From contig JBJTOK010000030.1 of NCBI GenBank assembly GCA_046074525.1, positions 1 to 64,000 of the forward strand: a stretch of DNA of 64,000 nt. Reading direction: 5' to 3'. This stretch comes from JAHEZL01 sp046074525 (GTDB taxonomy: Bacteria > Bacteroidota > Bacteroidia > Flavobacteriales_C > GCA-002722245). The notes under the pieces were generated by a model. That model was not told the DNA's origin and did no database searches. It saw only the letters and a list, made by a program, of their open reading frames with translations. Positions 7,833 to 15,768 of the stretch are shown here, piece after piece; the stretch's first letter is position 1, and every line of letters starts with the position of its first letter. A program made the position numbers and the translations under genes.

Positions 7833-8333
7833 TTATTTTTTGCTTCCCTTTTCTACTTCAGGAATGGATTGGATCACTTTCTCTTTGAGCTGTTCTTTGA
7901 AAGAAACAATTCTCTTCAGCACTTCAGCATCTGAAGAACCAATGATTTGTGCTGCAAGGATGCCCGCGTTTTTAGCGGCATCCAGCGCTACCGTCCCCAC
8001 AGGAACTCCATTGGGCATTTGAAGAATTGACAATATTGAATCCCAACCGTCAATGGAATTGCTTGATTTTATTGGTACTCCAAGCACCGGAAGAGGAGTG
8101 AGTGAAGCCACCATGCCCGGAAGATGCGCAGCACCGCCGGCACCGGCAATGATGACTTTAAGCCCTCTGCCTGCAGCAGATTGAGCGTAGTCGAACATTC
8201 TTTCGGGAGTGCGGTGGGCCGACACTACAGTCATTTCAAAAGGAATGCCCAGTTCTTTCAATACATCTGCAGCGTCCTGCATAATTCTTAAATCCGACTG
8301 GCTGCCCATGATGATTCCTACCTGTGCGTTCAT
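7833..8333 (-). CDS. purE: N5-carboxyaminoimidazole ribonucleotide mutase
   Basis: Class I PurE interconverts N5-CAIR and CAIR in de novo purine synthesis. The 166 residues include MGSQSDL (residues 9-15), SAHRTP and the glycine/alanine-rich AGAGGAAHLPGM loop that binds the nucleotide. Its ATG overlaps the purK stop by four bases, the classic purK-purE coupling. The usual class I length and motifs leave little doubt. Confidence 0.97.
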   Translation of the reverse strand: MNAQVGIIMGSQSDLRIMQDAADVLKELGIPFEMTVVSAHRTPERMFDYAQSAAGRGLKVIIAGAGGAAHLPGMVASLTPLPVLGVPIKSSNSIDGWDSILSILQMPNGVPVGTVALDAAKNAGILAAQIIGSSDAEVLKRIVSFKEQLKEKVIQSIPEVEKGSKK

Positions 8334-9472
8334 GCAATAACTTTTAAAGTGTCTTTTATAATTTTTGCTTTCTCTTTTGCTTTCTCAAGGTCTTTATCGA
8401 CTACCGTAACATGCCCCATTTTCCTGAAAGACTTGGTTTCGGATTTGCCGTAGATATGAATGTTTACGCCACCTATAGCCATTGCCTTGTCAATGTCCTT
8501 ATACTTCACATAACCCATGTAATCTTTTTCTCCCAGAAGGTTCACCATTACGGAAGGAATGGTGATATCGGTGCTGCCCAGCGGCATGCCTATAAGGCAG
8601 CGCAGCAGTTGGTCGTATTGTGAAGTGATGTTGCCTTCTATCGTCTGGTGGCCGCTGTTGTGAGGTCGCGGAGCAATTTCATTCACCAGCAGTTCATTGT
8701 CTTTGCTTAAAAACATTTCCACTGCCAGGATGCCTACCATATCGAGTTTTGTAATGATCTTTTTCGCTAGCTCCATAGCGGCTTTCTCTACTTCTGTGCT
8801 GATGTTGGCTGGTGAAAAGAGAAATTCCACGAGGTTGGCTTCCGGGTTGAATTCCATTTCAACAGGAGGAAAAGCATTTACTTCGCCATTCTGTCCACGA
8901 CAGGCGATTACAGAAATCTCCTGTTGTATATCAACGAGTTTTTCCAGTACACAAAGACCATCAAATGCCTTGCTGAAATCACTTTCACTTCTTAGGATTT
9001 GTACGCCTTTACCATCGTAGCCGCCTTTGCGCAGCTTTTGCACGATAGGCAATTGATCCTTGAAAAGTTCAAGATCGGCTTTGCCTTCAATCAGGTAAAA
9101 TTCAGAAGTAGGGAAATTGTTCTCTTTGTAAAAAAGTTTCTGAAGTCCTTTGTCCTGAACAATTTTAATGGCATGTGGCTGCGGAAAAACCTTGATTCCT
9201 TCTTTCTCTAATTGTTCCAGGCCTTCCACACTCACATTCTCAATTTCAATGGTCACCACATCGCATTTTTTACCAAAATCGTACACCAGTTTCGCATTGT
9301 TGAGGTCGCCCCTGTAAAACCAATTGCTTATTTCCCTGCAGGGAGCATGGGTGTCGGGATCAATAAAAGCCATTTCCAGATTGTAGCTGTAGGATTTCTG
9401 TAATAACATCCGGCCGAGTTGACCACCTCCTAAAACACCTACTTTTAATCCTTTGTAAAAGGGTTTTTCCAT
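8330..9472 (-). CDS. purK: N5-carboxyaminoimidazole ribonucleotide synthase
   Basis: ATP-grasp enzyme that carboxylates AIR to N5-CAIR using bicarbonate; its product is passed to PurE, encoded by the overlapping next gene. The N-terminal GVLGGGQLGRML loop, the ATP-grasp segment RKGGYDGKGVQ and the late EIAPRPHNSGH motif are all present in 380 residues. ATG at 9472 is chosen over an ATG seven codons upstream because the family starts just before the glycine-rich loop. Divergent from adk. Confidence 0.97.
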   Translation of the reverse strand: MEKPFYKGLKVGVLGGGQLGRMLLQKSYSYNLEMAFIDPDTHAPCREISNWFYRGDLNNAKLVYDFGKKCDVVTIEIENVSVEGLEQLEKEGIKVFPQPHAIKIVQDKGLQKLFYKENNFPTSEFYLIEGKADLELFKDQLPIVQKLRKGGYDGKGVQILRSESDFSKAFDGLCVLEKLVDIQQEISVIACRGQNGEVNAFPPVEMEFNPEANLVEFLFSPANISTEVEKAAMELAKKIITKLDMVGILAVEMFLSKDNELLVNEIAPRPHNSGHQTIEGNITSQYDQLLRCLIGMPLGSTDITIPSVMVNLLGEKDYMGYVKYKDIDKAMAIGGVNIHIYGKSETKSFRKMGHVTVVDKDLEKAKEKAKIIKDTLKVIA

Positions 9473-9499
9473 GTGGCCAAAGATAGAAAACAATTGACT

Positions 9500-9507
9500 T
9501 ATTTTTG
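9500..9507 (+). promoter_or_regulatory. -7 element upstream of adk
   Basis: TATTTTTG matches the Bacteroidota -7 box TAnnTTTG and lies 31 bases before the adk ATG. No TTTG is present 19-21 bases upstream, so the promoter is only partial by consensus. Confidence 0.45.
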
Positions 9508-9538
9508 TATATTAGGCGCCTTGTTTTAAACTAACGTT

Positions 9539-10117
9539 ATGCTGAACATTGTATTATTTGGCCCTCCGGGCGCAGGAAAAGGAACACAATCCACCCGCTT
9601 GTTGGAGAAATACGGACTCGTCCACTTGTCGACCGGTGATATTTTGCGCGCTGAAATGAGCGCTGGTACCGAACTCGGTAATAAAGCCAAAGCCCTGATT
9701 GAAAAGGGTGAGCTTGTGCCGGATGAAGTAGTGATTGGTATGATAGACAATAAAATCAGCTCCAGCGTCAATAAGAAAGGTTTTATTTTCGATGGTTTCC
9801 CGAGAACCACTCCACAAGCCCAGGCTCTGGATGCTCTCCTCAGCAAAAAAGGCAGCGGTATTTCCTGCATGCTGTCGCTCGAGGTTCCTGAACAGGAGCT
9901 CATCGCGCGCTTGCTCGATCGAGGTAAAATCAGCGGAAGAGCCGATGACCAGGACCAAAAAACCATTGCTAACCGCATTAAAGTTTATACCGAACAAACT
10001 CTGCCGTTGAAAGATTATTACAAGGCTCAGGGCAAACTGGCTTCCATTGAGGGAGTAGGAACAGTAGATGCTATCTTCGAGGCTTTATGTGATGCTATTG
10101 ATGGCGTAAGTGCATAA
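9539..10117 (+). CDS. adk: Adenylate kinase
   Basis: Interconverts ATP + AMP and 2 ADP. The P-loop GPPGAGKGT is at residues 8-16, the AMP-binding STGD follows at about 31-34, and the FDGFPRT motif near residue 83 is intact. The LID region (around GRADDQ) is short and lacks the zinc cysteines, so this is the short-LID type of 192 residues. It is single-gene, followed at once by a terminator. Confidence 0.97.
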   Translation: MLNIVLFGPPGAGKGTQSTRLLEKYGLVHLSTGDILRAEMSAGTELGNKAKALIEKGELVPDEVVIGMIDNKISSSVNKKGFIFDGFPRTTPQAQALDALLSKKGSGISCMLSLEVPEQELIARLLDRGKISGRADDQDQKTIANRIKVYTEQTLPLKDYYKAQGKLASIEGVGTVDAIFEALCDAIDGVSA

Positions 10118-10136
10118 ACTTTCTAAATCGCTACAT

Positions 10137-10162
10137 AAAAGCTGCCCCGCGCAGCTTTTTTT
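10137..10162 (+). terminator. Rho-independent terminator after adk
   Basis: AAAAGCTGC (10137-10145) pairs perfectly with GCAGCTTTT (10151-10159) around the loop CCCGC, followed by further T residues. Confidence 0.85.
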
Positions 10163-10186
10163 ATACCTTTGACTTAAATTTTTCCT

Positions 10187-11173
10187 GTGGATACCAACTT
10201 TATAGATTACGTAAAAATATGCTGCCGCTCTGGTGCCGGTGGTGCCGGATCCATGCATTTCCACAGGGATAAGGTGACTTCCAAAGGTGGGCCCGATGGT
10301 GGAAATGGAGGGAGAGGTGGGCATATCATCCTGAAAGGAAGTTCACAGCACTGGACTTTATTACACCTTAAGTACAGAAAGCACATCATCGCAGAGAATG
10401 GCGGGCCAGGCAGTTCCAGTCACAAAACCGGAAAAACCGGTGAAGATATTATTCTAGAAGTTCCGCTTGGGACTATTGCCAAGGATGCTGAGACCGGTGT
10501 GGTGGAATGTGAAATTGTAGAGGACGGTCAGACCTTCATTATTGCTCCCGGCGGTCGAGGTGGACTGGGAAATTCCAATTTCAAATCGGCTACCAACCAA
10601 AATCCCCGCTACCATCAGCCGGGTGAACCAGGCAAGGAAGACTGGAAGATTTTGGAACTCAAAGTATTGGCGGATGTTGGTTTTGTAGGTTTTCCGAATG
10701 CAGGCAAAAGTACCTTGCTATCGGTGATCACCGCCGCAAAACCAGAAATCGCAGATTATCCATTTACTACTCTTGTGCCTAACCTGGGCATTGTGAAATA
10801 CGAAGATTACAAATCCTTTGTGGTGGCCGATATTCCGGGTATCATCGAAGGAGCGCACGAAGGAAAGGGCCTCGGCCATCGCTTCCTGCGCCATATCGAA
10901 AGAAATTCTATTTTGCTTTTCATCATTCCTGCCGACAGTAAGGATATCCGCAAGGAATTTGATATCCTGATGAATGAGCTGGAAGAGTACAATCCGGAAC
11001 TACTCGACAAAAAAGTAGTGCTCGCCATCAATAAATCCGATATGCTGGATGAGGAACTCAAGCGCGAACTCATGAAGGAGTTGCCAAAAAAAGTGCCGCA
11101 TGTGTTTATCTCCGCACTTCAGAAAAAAGGATTGGATAAGCTGAAAGACCTTCTGTGGAAGGAGTTGAAGTAA
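10187..11173 (+). CDS. obgE: GTPase Obg
   Basis: Conserved GTPase linked to late 50S assembly and stress control. The glycine-rich Obg fold occupies residues 1-155 (several GG repeats), followed by the G domain with GFPNAGKST, DIPGIIEGAHEGKGLG and NKSD. The 328 residues stop after the G domain, so the variable C-terminal OCT domain of some relatives is absent, as is usual in Bacteroidota. The start is GTG at 10187; no ATG is available in the right place. Confidence 0.95.
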   Translation: MDTNFIDYVKICCRSGAGGAGSMHFHRDKVTSKGGPDGGNGGRGGHIILKGSSQHWTLLHLKYRKHIIAENGGPGSSSHKTGKTGEDIILEVPLGTIAKDAETGVVECEIVEDGQTFIIAPGGRGGLGNSNFKSATNQNPRYHQPGEPGKEDWKILELKVLADVGFVGFPNAGKSTLLSVITAAKPEIADYPFTTLVPNLGIVKYEDYKSFVVADIPGIIEGAHEGKGLGHRFLRHIERNSILLFIIPADSKDIRKEFDILMNELEEYNPELLDKKVVLAINKSDMLDEELKRELMKELPKKVPHVFISALQKKGLDKLKDLLWKELK

Positions 11174-11191
11174 TTCCTGATTTCTCATATA

Positions 11192-11234
11192 TTTCACAGA
11201 TGTACACAGTTCTAATCTGTTATGATCTGTGAAA
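11192..11234. repeat. Intergenic palindrome
   Basis: TTTCACAGAT (11192-11201) and ATCTGTGAAA (11225-11234) form a perfect 10-base inverted repeat between obgE and the PAP2 gene, with extra CACAG/CTGTG pieces inside. It is followed by only a short A/T run, so it is more like an extragenic palindrome than a strong terminator, though it could act as one. Confidence 0.5.
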
Positions 11235-11269
11235 TCTGTGGGAAAATTTATTTATATCTTTAAAAAATC

Positions 11270-11851
11270 ATGGAAACTATCATTCAATGGGACAGGGACC
11301 TTTTCCGGTTCATCAACCAGAATCTGCATTCTGATGCGATGGATCTGTTCATGTACTACCTCAGCGAGCGCTGGGTGTGGATTCCTGTTTATGCTTTCCT
11401 TACGGCCTGTATTTTTTATGCTTACAAAACCAGGGGCTGGTGGGTATTTCTAACGGTTCTCCTGCTGATTGCTTCCAGTGATATTATTTCTTCGCAGGTG
11501 ATTAAAGAATTAGTGCAGCGCCATCGTCCCTGCAGGCCCGAAGTGGATTTGGGCTTTACGGTAAGGCTCCTGCCCGGAGAAGGTTGTAGCGAATATGGCT
11601 TTGTTTCTTCGCATGCCTCCAACTTTTTTGGAATGGCTGTTTTTTTCTCTCTGCTTTTTTACCGGAGAAATAAATGGTGGCTGTGGGGCGGACTGATTTG
11701 CGCCGTTCTTGTGGGCTTTAGCCGCATTTACCTGGGGAAGCATTATCCTCTCGATATTATCGGTGGTGCTGTTTTCGGCGCTTGCCTCGCTTTTTTCTGG
11801 TACAAGACTTTGGTATGGTTTTTAAACCAAAGAGGATTATCTTTGTCCTAG
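11270..11851 (+). CDS. PAP2-family membrane phosphatase
   Basis: Integral-membrane phosphatase of the phosphatidic acid phosphatase type 2/BacA-like group; undecaprenyl-pyrophosphate or a phosphatidyl lipid is the likely substrate, but the sequence does not tell which. All three PAP2 motifs are visible in 193 residues: the first ends in QRHRPCRP, the second is SSHAS with the active His, and the third is SR...H...D (SRIYLGKHYPLD). About five or six transmembrane helices alternate with them. It stands alone between two intergenic regions. Confidence 0.9.
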   Translation: METIIQWDRDLFRFINQNLHSDAMDLFMYYLSERWVWIPVYAFLTACIFYAYKTRGWWVFLTVLLLIASSDIISSQVIKELVQRHRPCRPEVDLGFTVRLLPGEGCSEYGFVSSHASNFFGMAVFFSLLFYRRNKWWLWGGLICAVLVGFSRIYLGKHYPLDIIGGAVFGACLAFFWYKTLVWFLNQRGLSLS

Positions 11852-11941
11852 CCTGGCGAAACCTTAACAATACTGTAACTTTAGCCTCGTTTTGAAGTTA
11901 TACCTTTTCAGGCAAGGTTATTGTGATTTAATTGAACCAGA

Positions 11942-14350
11942 ATGCACTTGTTTTTCCGCTACATAAATACCCTTATACTCGCCGCTCTGTTTTTATGGAA
12001 CAGCTCCGTGTACGGGCAATTGCAGGTGGATCATCAGGATGCCAACACTCTAGTTCGATCTATCTTACTTTGTCCCCAGATACAGGTTTCCAATTTAAAA
12101 TTTACCGGAGATCAAAGTATGATTGGCCATTTCAACAGTTCAAAAGCCAATGTGGGGCTTACTGACGGAATTATCCTTAGCACTGGCGACATACAGGATG
12201 CTACAGGTCCCAACGACAGTAAGGGCGCTGGCGCATCGATGGGTTTAAGTGGCGATGCCGATCTTGATATTATTTCTTCCCCAACACATGATGCTGCTGT
12301 TCTTGAGTTTGATTTTGTGGCCATTACCGATTCGGTGGTGATCAACTACGTTTTTGCATCGGAGGAATATCTGGAATTTGTGGATATGGGCTTCAATGAC
12401 GTTTTTGGCTTCTTCCTCAGCGGTCCGGGCATCAATGGCCCCTTCAGCGGAAATGCAGTAAACATAGCCCTTACTCCCGGTACATCCACTCCTGTGAGTG
12501 TGAACACAATTAATGATGTTAAAAACTCCGGCCTTTATATCAACAACGGAACGGGTGCTGCGGGTTCTTCGCAATTTACCAGTAATAAAGTGATACAGTT
12601 TGATGGATTCACTCGTCCGCTGGCAGCAAGATGTGCTGTTACGCCCGGTTTGAAATACCATATGAAAATTGCTATTGCCGACGTATCCGATGGTATTTAC
12701 GATTCGGCGGTATTCCTGGAAGGGGGTAGTTTCTTCTCCAATGAATATACTGTGCATGAAATCGCCACCAATCCTAAGGATCAGCTCTACGAAAATTGTG
12801 ATAGTGTAGTGGTGACTTTCAAGATGAGCCCGTCTAAATTCAAAATAGGTAAGCTTCCATTGAAATTCCAGGGAACTGCCACCAATGGTGTTGATTATGC
12901 CTTCCTGAAAGATTCGGTGGTCATCAATCCCAACAATGGCATAGGTACATTGGTGGTAAAGCCACTGAAAGATAATTTTAGCGACAATAACGAAACGCTG
13001 GACATCATTCTTAAAAAGTCGGCTTGTAATGAAGATACGCTTCATTACCGATTTAAGGATTTGTTGCCAATTACGGTGACCAGTTATGATACATTGTATT
13101 GCGGTGGACCAATCACGATTGTGTCCAAATACAGTGGCGGAGCGAGTCCTGTGCTTACTTGGGCGCTTGATGGAAGCAATCAGAAGACCCTCAATGTGAA
13201 TCCCGGATGGAATACCAAAGAATATACTTACACTGTCGACGACCATTGCGGTCAGGGTCCGATACAAGGAAAAGTAAAAGCTATAGTAAACAACAAAAAA
13301 CCCAACGCGGGTGCAGATAAGCGTTTTTGCAGCGGTCCGCCGGTGATTATTGGAGGTGGGGCAACAGTGGGTTATACTTATCAGTGGTCGCCTGTCGCGG
13401 GACTCGATAATTCGGCTAGTTCCCAGCCTTCCCTGAGCATCACCAATACCAGTGGTACCAAAAGCGTAGTGAACTACGTGGTGGAAAGTGACAACGGAAT
13501 GTGTAAAGCCAAGGATACTGTTGTCGTTACTGTGCTGCCGAATCCCCTGGCAGTAATTGATCCTCTCACTTATTCGAAATGCCCGATTTTCTTTCTCAAC
13601 CCGCTGGAACATTCTTCAGTATCCGATTCAGTGGAGTATGTATGGACTACTTCTGATGGTCAGCAGCAAACAGGGAAAGATGCTCTTCTTTCCTTTGCCA
13701 ATCCGGGGAGCTACAATGTGTTTCTTACCGTAACCAACTATGGCTTATGCACCGATGAGGCTGCGGCTCTCAATCATGTAACAATACTTCCCACGCCGGT
13801 GGCTTCCTTCACAATGAGCAGCAATGAAGTGAATATGCTCGATCCCCTGGTTACTTTTGATGGAGCCCCGCTCTTCGCAGATTCCTGCTATATGGATGTT
13901 TTCGGTCCGGATGGCCAGTTACTCACCGCATCACCGCTATGCAACTTTTCCTATGAAATTCCTGAAACCGGCTACAACAAAGCAGTGCAGTATGTAGTAG
14001 CTCAAAATGGTTGCCGGGATACATTGGAGCAGACAATTTATGTAAAACCCGAATACTTTGTTTATGCTCCCAATGCTTTTACCGTCAATAACGACGGATT
14101 GAACGAAAGCTTCAAAGTGTACTATTCATGGGCCATTGAAGATTTTGAATTTTACATTTACGATCGCTGGGGACATGAAATGTTTCACCAAACAGGCAAT
14201 GGCTCCGAAGTAAGCTGGGATGGTAAAGCGGCCGATGGTACGCTGCAGCCGCAAGGGGTGTATGTATACATGTACACTTTCACACGACCTGTTCGAGGTA
14301 ATTTATCCGAGAAGGTGCGCGAGTACGGTAAGGTTACTCTCGTAAGATAG
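11942..14350 (+). CDS. Surface protein with choice-of-anchor L domain and T9SS type B (CHU_C) tail
   Basis: An 802-residue secreted protein. A signal peptide ends near residue 25 (VYGQ). Residues about 30-260 form a choice-of-anchor L domain, with the typical DGIILSTG and FASEEYLE segments. Beta-sandwich repeats follow: a Calx-beta-like unit at 280-370, then Ig/PKD-like units to about 690. The last 90 residues are the gliding-motility C-terminal domain, beginning APNAFTVNNDGLNE and including DRWGHEMF and PQGVYVY, which directs export by the type IX system and attachment to the cell surface. It is probably an adhesin or motility-related surface protein; the ligand is unknown. Confidence 0.9.
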   Translation: MHLFFRYINTLILAALFLWNSSVYGQLQVDHQDANTLVRSILLCPQIQVSNLKFTGDQSMIGHFNSSKANVGLTDGIILSTGDIQDATGPNDSKGAGASMGLSGDADLDIISSPTHDAAVLEFDFVAITDSVVINYVFASEEYLEFVDMGFNDVFGFFLSGPGINGPFSGNAVNIALTPGTSTPVSVNTINDVKNSGLYINNGTGAAGSSQFTSNKVIQFDGFTRPLAARCAVTPGLKYHMKIAIADVSDGIYDSAVFLEGGSFFSNEYTVHEIATNPKDQLYENCDSVVVTFKMSPSKFKIGKLPLKFQGTATNGVDYAFLKDSVVINPNNGIGTLVVKPLKDNFSDNNETLDIILKKSACNEDTLHYRFKDLLPITVTSYDTLYCGGPITIVSKYSGGASPVLTWALDGSNQKTLNVNPGWNTKEYTYTVDDHCGQGPIQGKVKAIVNNKKPNAGADKRFCSGPPVIIGGGATVGYTYQWSPVAGLDNSASSQPSLSITNTSGTKSVVNYVVESDNGMCKAKDTVVVTVLPNPLAVIDPLTYSKCPIFFLNPLEHSSVSDSVEYVWTTSDGQQQTGKDALLSFANPGSYNVFLTVTNYGLCTDEAAALNHVTILPTPVASFTMSSNEVNMLDPLVTFDGAPLFADSCYMDVFGPDGQLLTASPLCNFSYEIPETGYNKAVQYVVAQNGCRDTLEQTIYVKPEYFVYAPNAFTVNNDGLNESFKVYYSWAIEDFEFYIYDRWGHEMFHQTGNGSEVSWDGKAADGTLQPQGVYVYMYTFTRPVRGNLSEKVREYGKVTLVR

Positions 14351-14401
14351 TTTGCGCTTTGTGCAGACTTATCCTACATTTACCCCTCAAAATTTTAGCT
14401 T

Positions 14402-15523
14402 TTGAAAATCGCATATCTTTCCACATTTTATCCTTTCCGCGGTGGCATCGCGCAGTTCAATGCATCGCTGTACCGAGCCTTTGAGCAGAAGCATGAAGTG
14501 CATGCTTTTACTTTCACGCGCCAGTATCCCGAAATTCTTTTTCCTGGAAAAACGCAGATGGTGGAAGACAAGGACATTGCCGATAAAATCCCTGCTGAAA
14601 GATTGCTCGATACAGTGAATCCTTTCACGGGAAGTATTACTGCTAAGGCCATCAATAATACACATCCTGATTTACTGGTGATGAAGTACTGGATGCCTTT
14701 TTTCGCTCCATCGCTTGGGGCAGTGGCTGCAAAAATGAAGAGTAAAACCAAGGTGATTGCCATTTTGGACAATGTTATTCCGCACGAAAAACATTTCTAT
14801 GATATTCCACTTACCGAGTATTTCCTTAAACGTTGCGATGGTTTTGTGGTGATGAGTGAATCGGTGAGAACAGATCTGCTGAGTCTGCAACCCAAAGCAA
14901 AGTGTATTTTACATCAGCATCCTTATTACGATCATTTCGGTGCCAAGCTGGAAGTGGCTGAAGCCCGCAAAAAATTAGGTATTGGTAAGGAGCAGAAAGT
15001 GCTGTTGTTTTTCGGATTTATCCGTGCTTACAAAGGATTGGATATTTTACTGGAAGCCTTTAAAAATGCGCCTTCCGACTATACTTTGGTCATTGCCGGA
15101 GAGCCCTACGAAGATTTTGAAAAATATCAGCCTGCGCTGGATGCCTTGAAAGCACAGGGAAAAAACATTATCGACCGCATTCGTTACATCGGTGATCACG
15201 AAGTGCCGGAATTGTTTTCGGCGTCGGATGTTTGTGTGTTGTCGTACAAAAGCGCAACGCAAAGCGGCATTGCTTCTATTGCTATGCATTTCGATTTACC
15301 AATGATTGTTACGCCTGTGGGTGGCTTGCCCGAAGAAGTCGATAATGGAAAAACAGGGATGGTGACGGAAGAAGTTTCAGCTGGTGCGGTATGGAAATCG
15401 GTTGAACAATTTTTCTCTAAAAATCTCAAACCAGTTTTCCAGCAAAACATTGCTGCTACCAAGCAGGAGCGATCGTGGAAGGTTTTAGCGGATAGGATAG
15501 TGGATTTTTCTGAAACACTTTGA
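14402..15523 (+). CDS. Glycosyltransferase family 4
   Basis: A 373-residue GT-B fold enzyme that transfers a sugar from a nucleotide donor. The N-terminal half starts KIAYLSTFYPFRGGIA, typical of GT4. The C-terminal donor-binding half has LLFFGFIRAYKGLDILLEAF and the late GLPEEVDNGKTG segment. No signal peptide or membrane helix. The start is TTG at 14402, since the first strand follows directly. It stands alone rather than in a glycan cluster, so acceptor and pathway are open. Confidence 0.88.
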   Translation: MKIAYLSTFYPFRGGIAQFNASLYRAFEQKHEVHAFTFTRQYPEILFPGKTQMVEDKDIADKIPAERLLDTVNPFTGSITAKAINNTHPDLLVMKYWMPFFAPSLGAVAAKMKSKTKVIAILDNVIPHEKHFYDIPLTEYFLKRCDGFVVMSESVRTDLLSLQPKAKCILHQHPYYDHFGAKLEVAEARKKLGIGKEQKVLLFFGFIRAYKGLDILLEAFKNAPSDYTLVIAGEPYEDFEKYQPALDALKAQGKNIIDRIRYIGDHEVPELFSASDVCVLSYKSATQSGIASIAMHFDLPMIVTPVGGLPEEVDNGKTGMVTEEVSAGAVWKSVEQFFSKNLKPVFQQNIAATKQERSWKVLADRIVDFSETL

Positions 15524-15524
15524 T

Positions 15525-15656
15525 TTACTCATAGCCACTATTAATCTCGCTCAGTATATTTCTCGAAGCCCTTTGAGGGTGATGTTTCCCTTGATAATCG
15601 TTCCCCAGCGAGAACAATTCCAACAGTTTGATGATCAGTGTTTTCATGCGTTCCAT
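15525..15656 (-). CDS. Possible 43-residue small protein
   Basis: In the gap between the glycosyltransferase and purL, the minus strand has ATG at 15654-15656 and a 43-codon frame to TAA at 15525-15527. The peptide begins MERMKTLIIKLLELFSLGND and continues with a basic, polar half. It has protein-like composition and an amphipathic N-terminal helix. No family is recognised and there is no clear ribosome site, as is usual in this phylum, so it could be chance. Confidence 0.35.
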   Translation of the reverse strand: MERMKTLIIKLLELFSLGNDYQGKHHPQRASRNILSEINSGYE

Positions 15657-15768
15657 TTTATATCAATACGTGCTTGGAATTCGCCTTATTGCACGGGCGT
15701 ATAAATAACTTTTAAACACCCTCTTTTTTCTCGGGAACAATAGTTATTTTTACGCTTTCTTGAAAATT

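Noticed and set aside
12245..13612. 455-codon open frame on the minus strand inside the gliding-type surface protein gene
   Set aside because: It is wholly antisense to a well-supported T9SS protein, its residue composition (many His, Ile, Arg) is that of a mirrored frame, and it has no recognisable domain.
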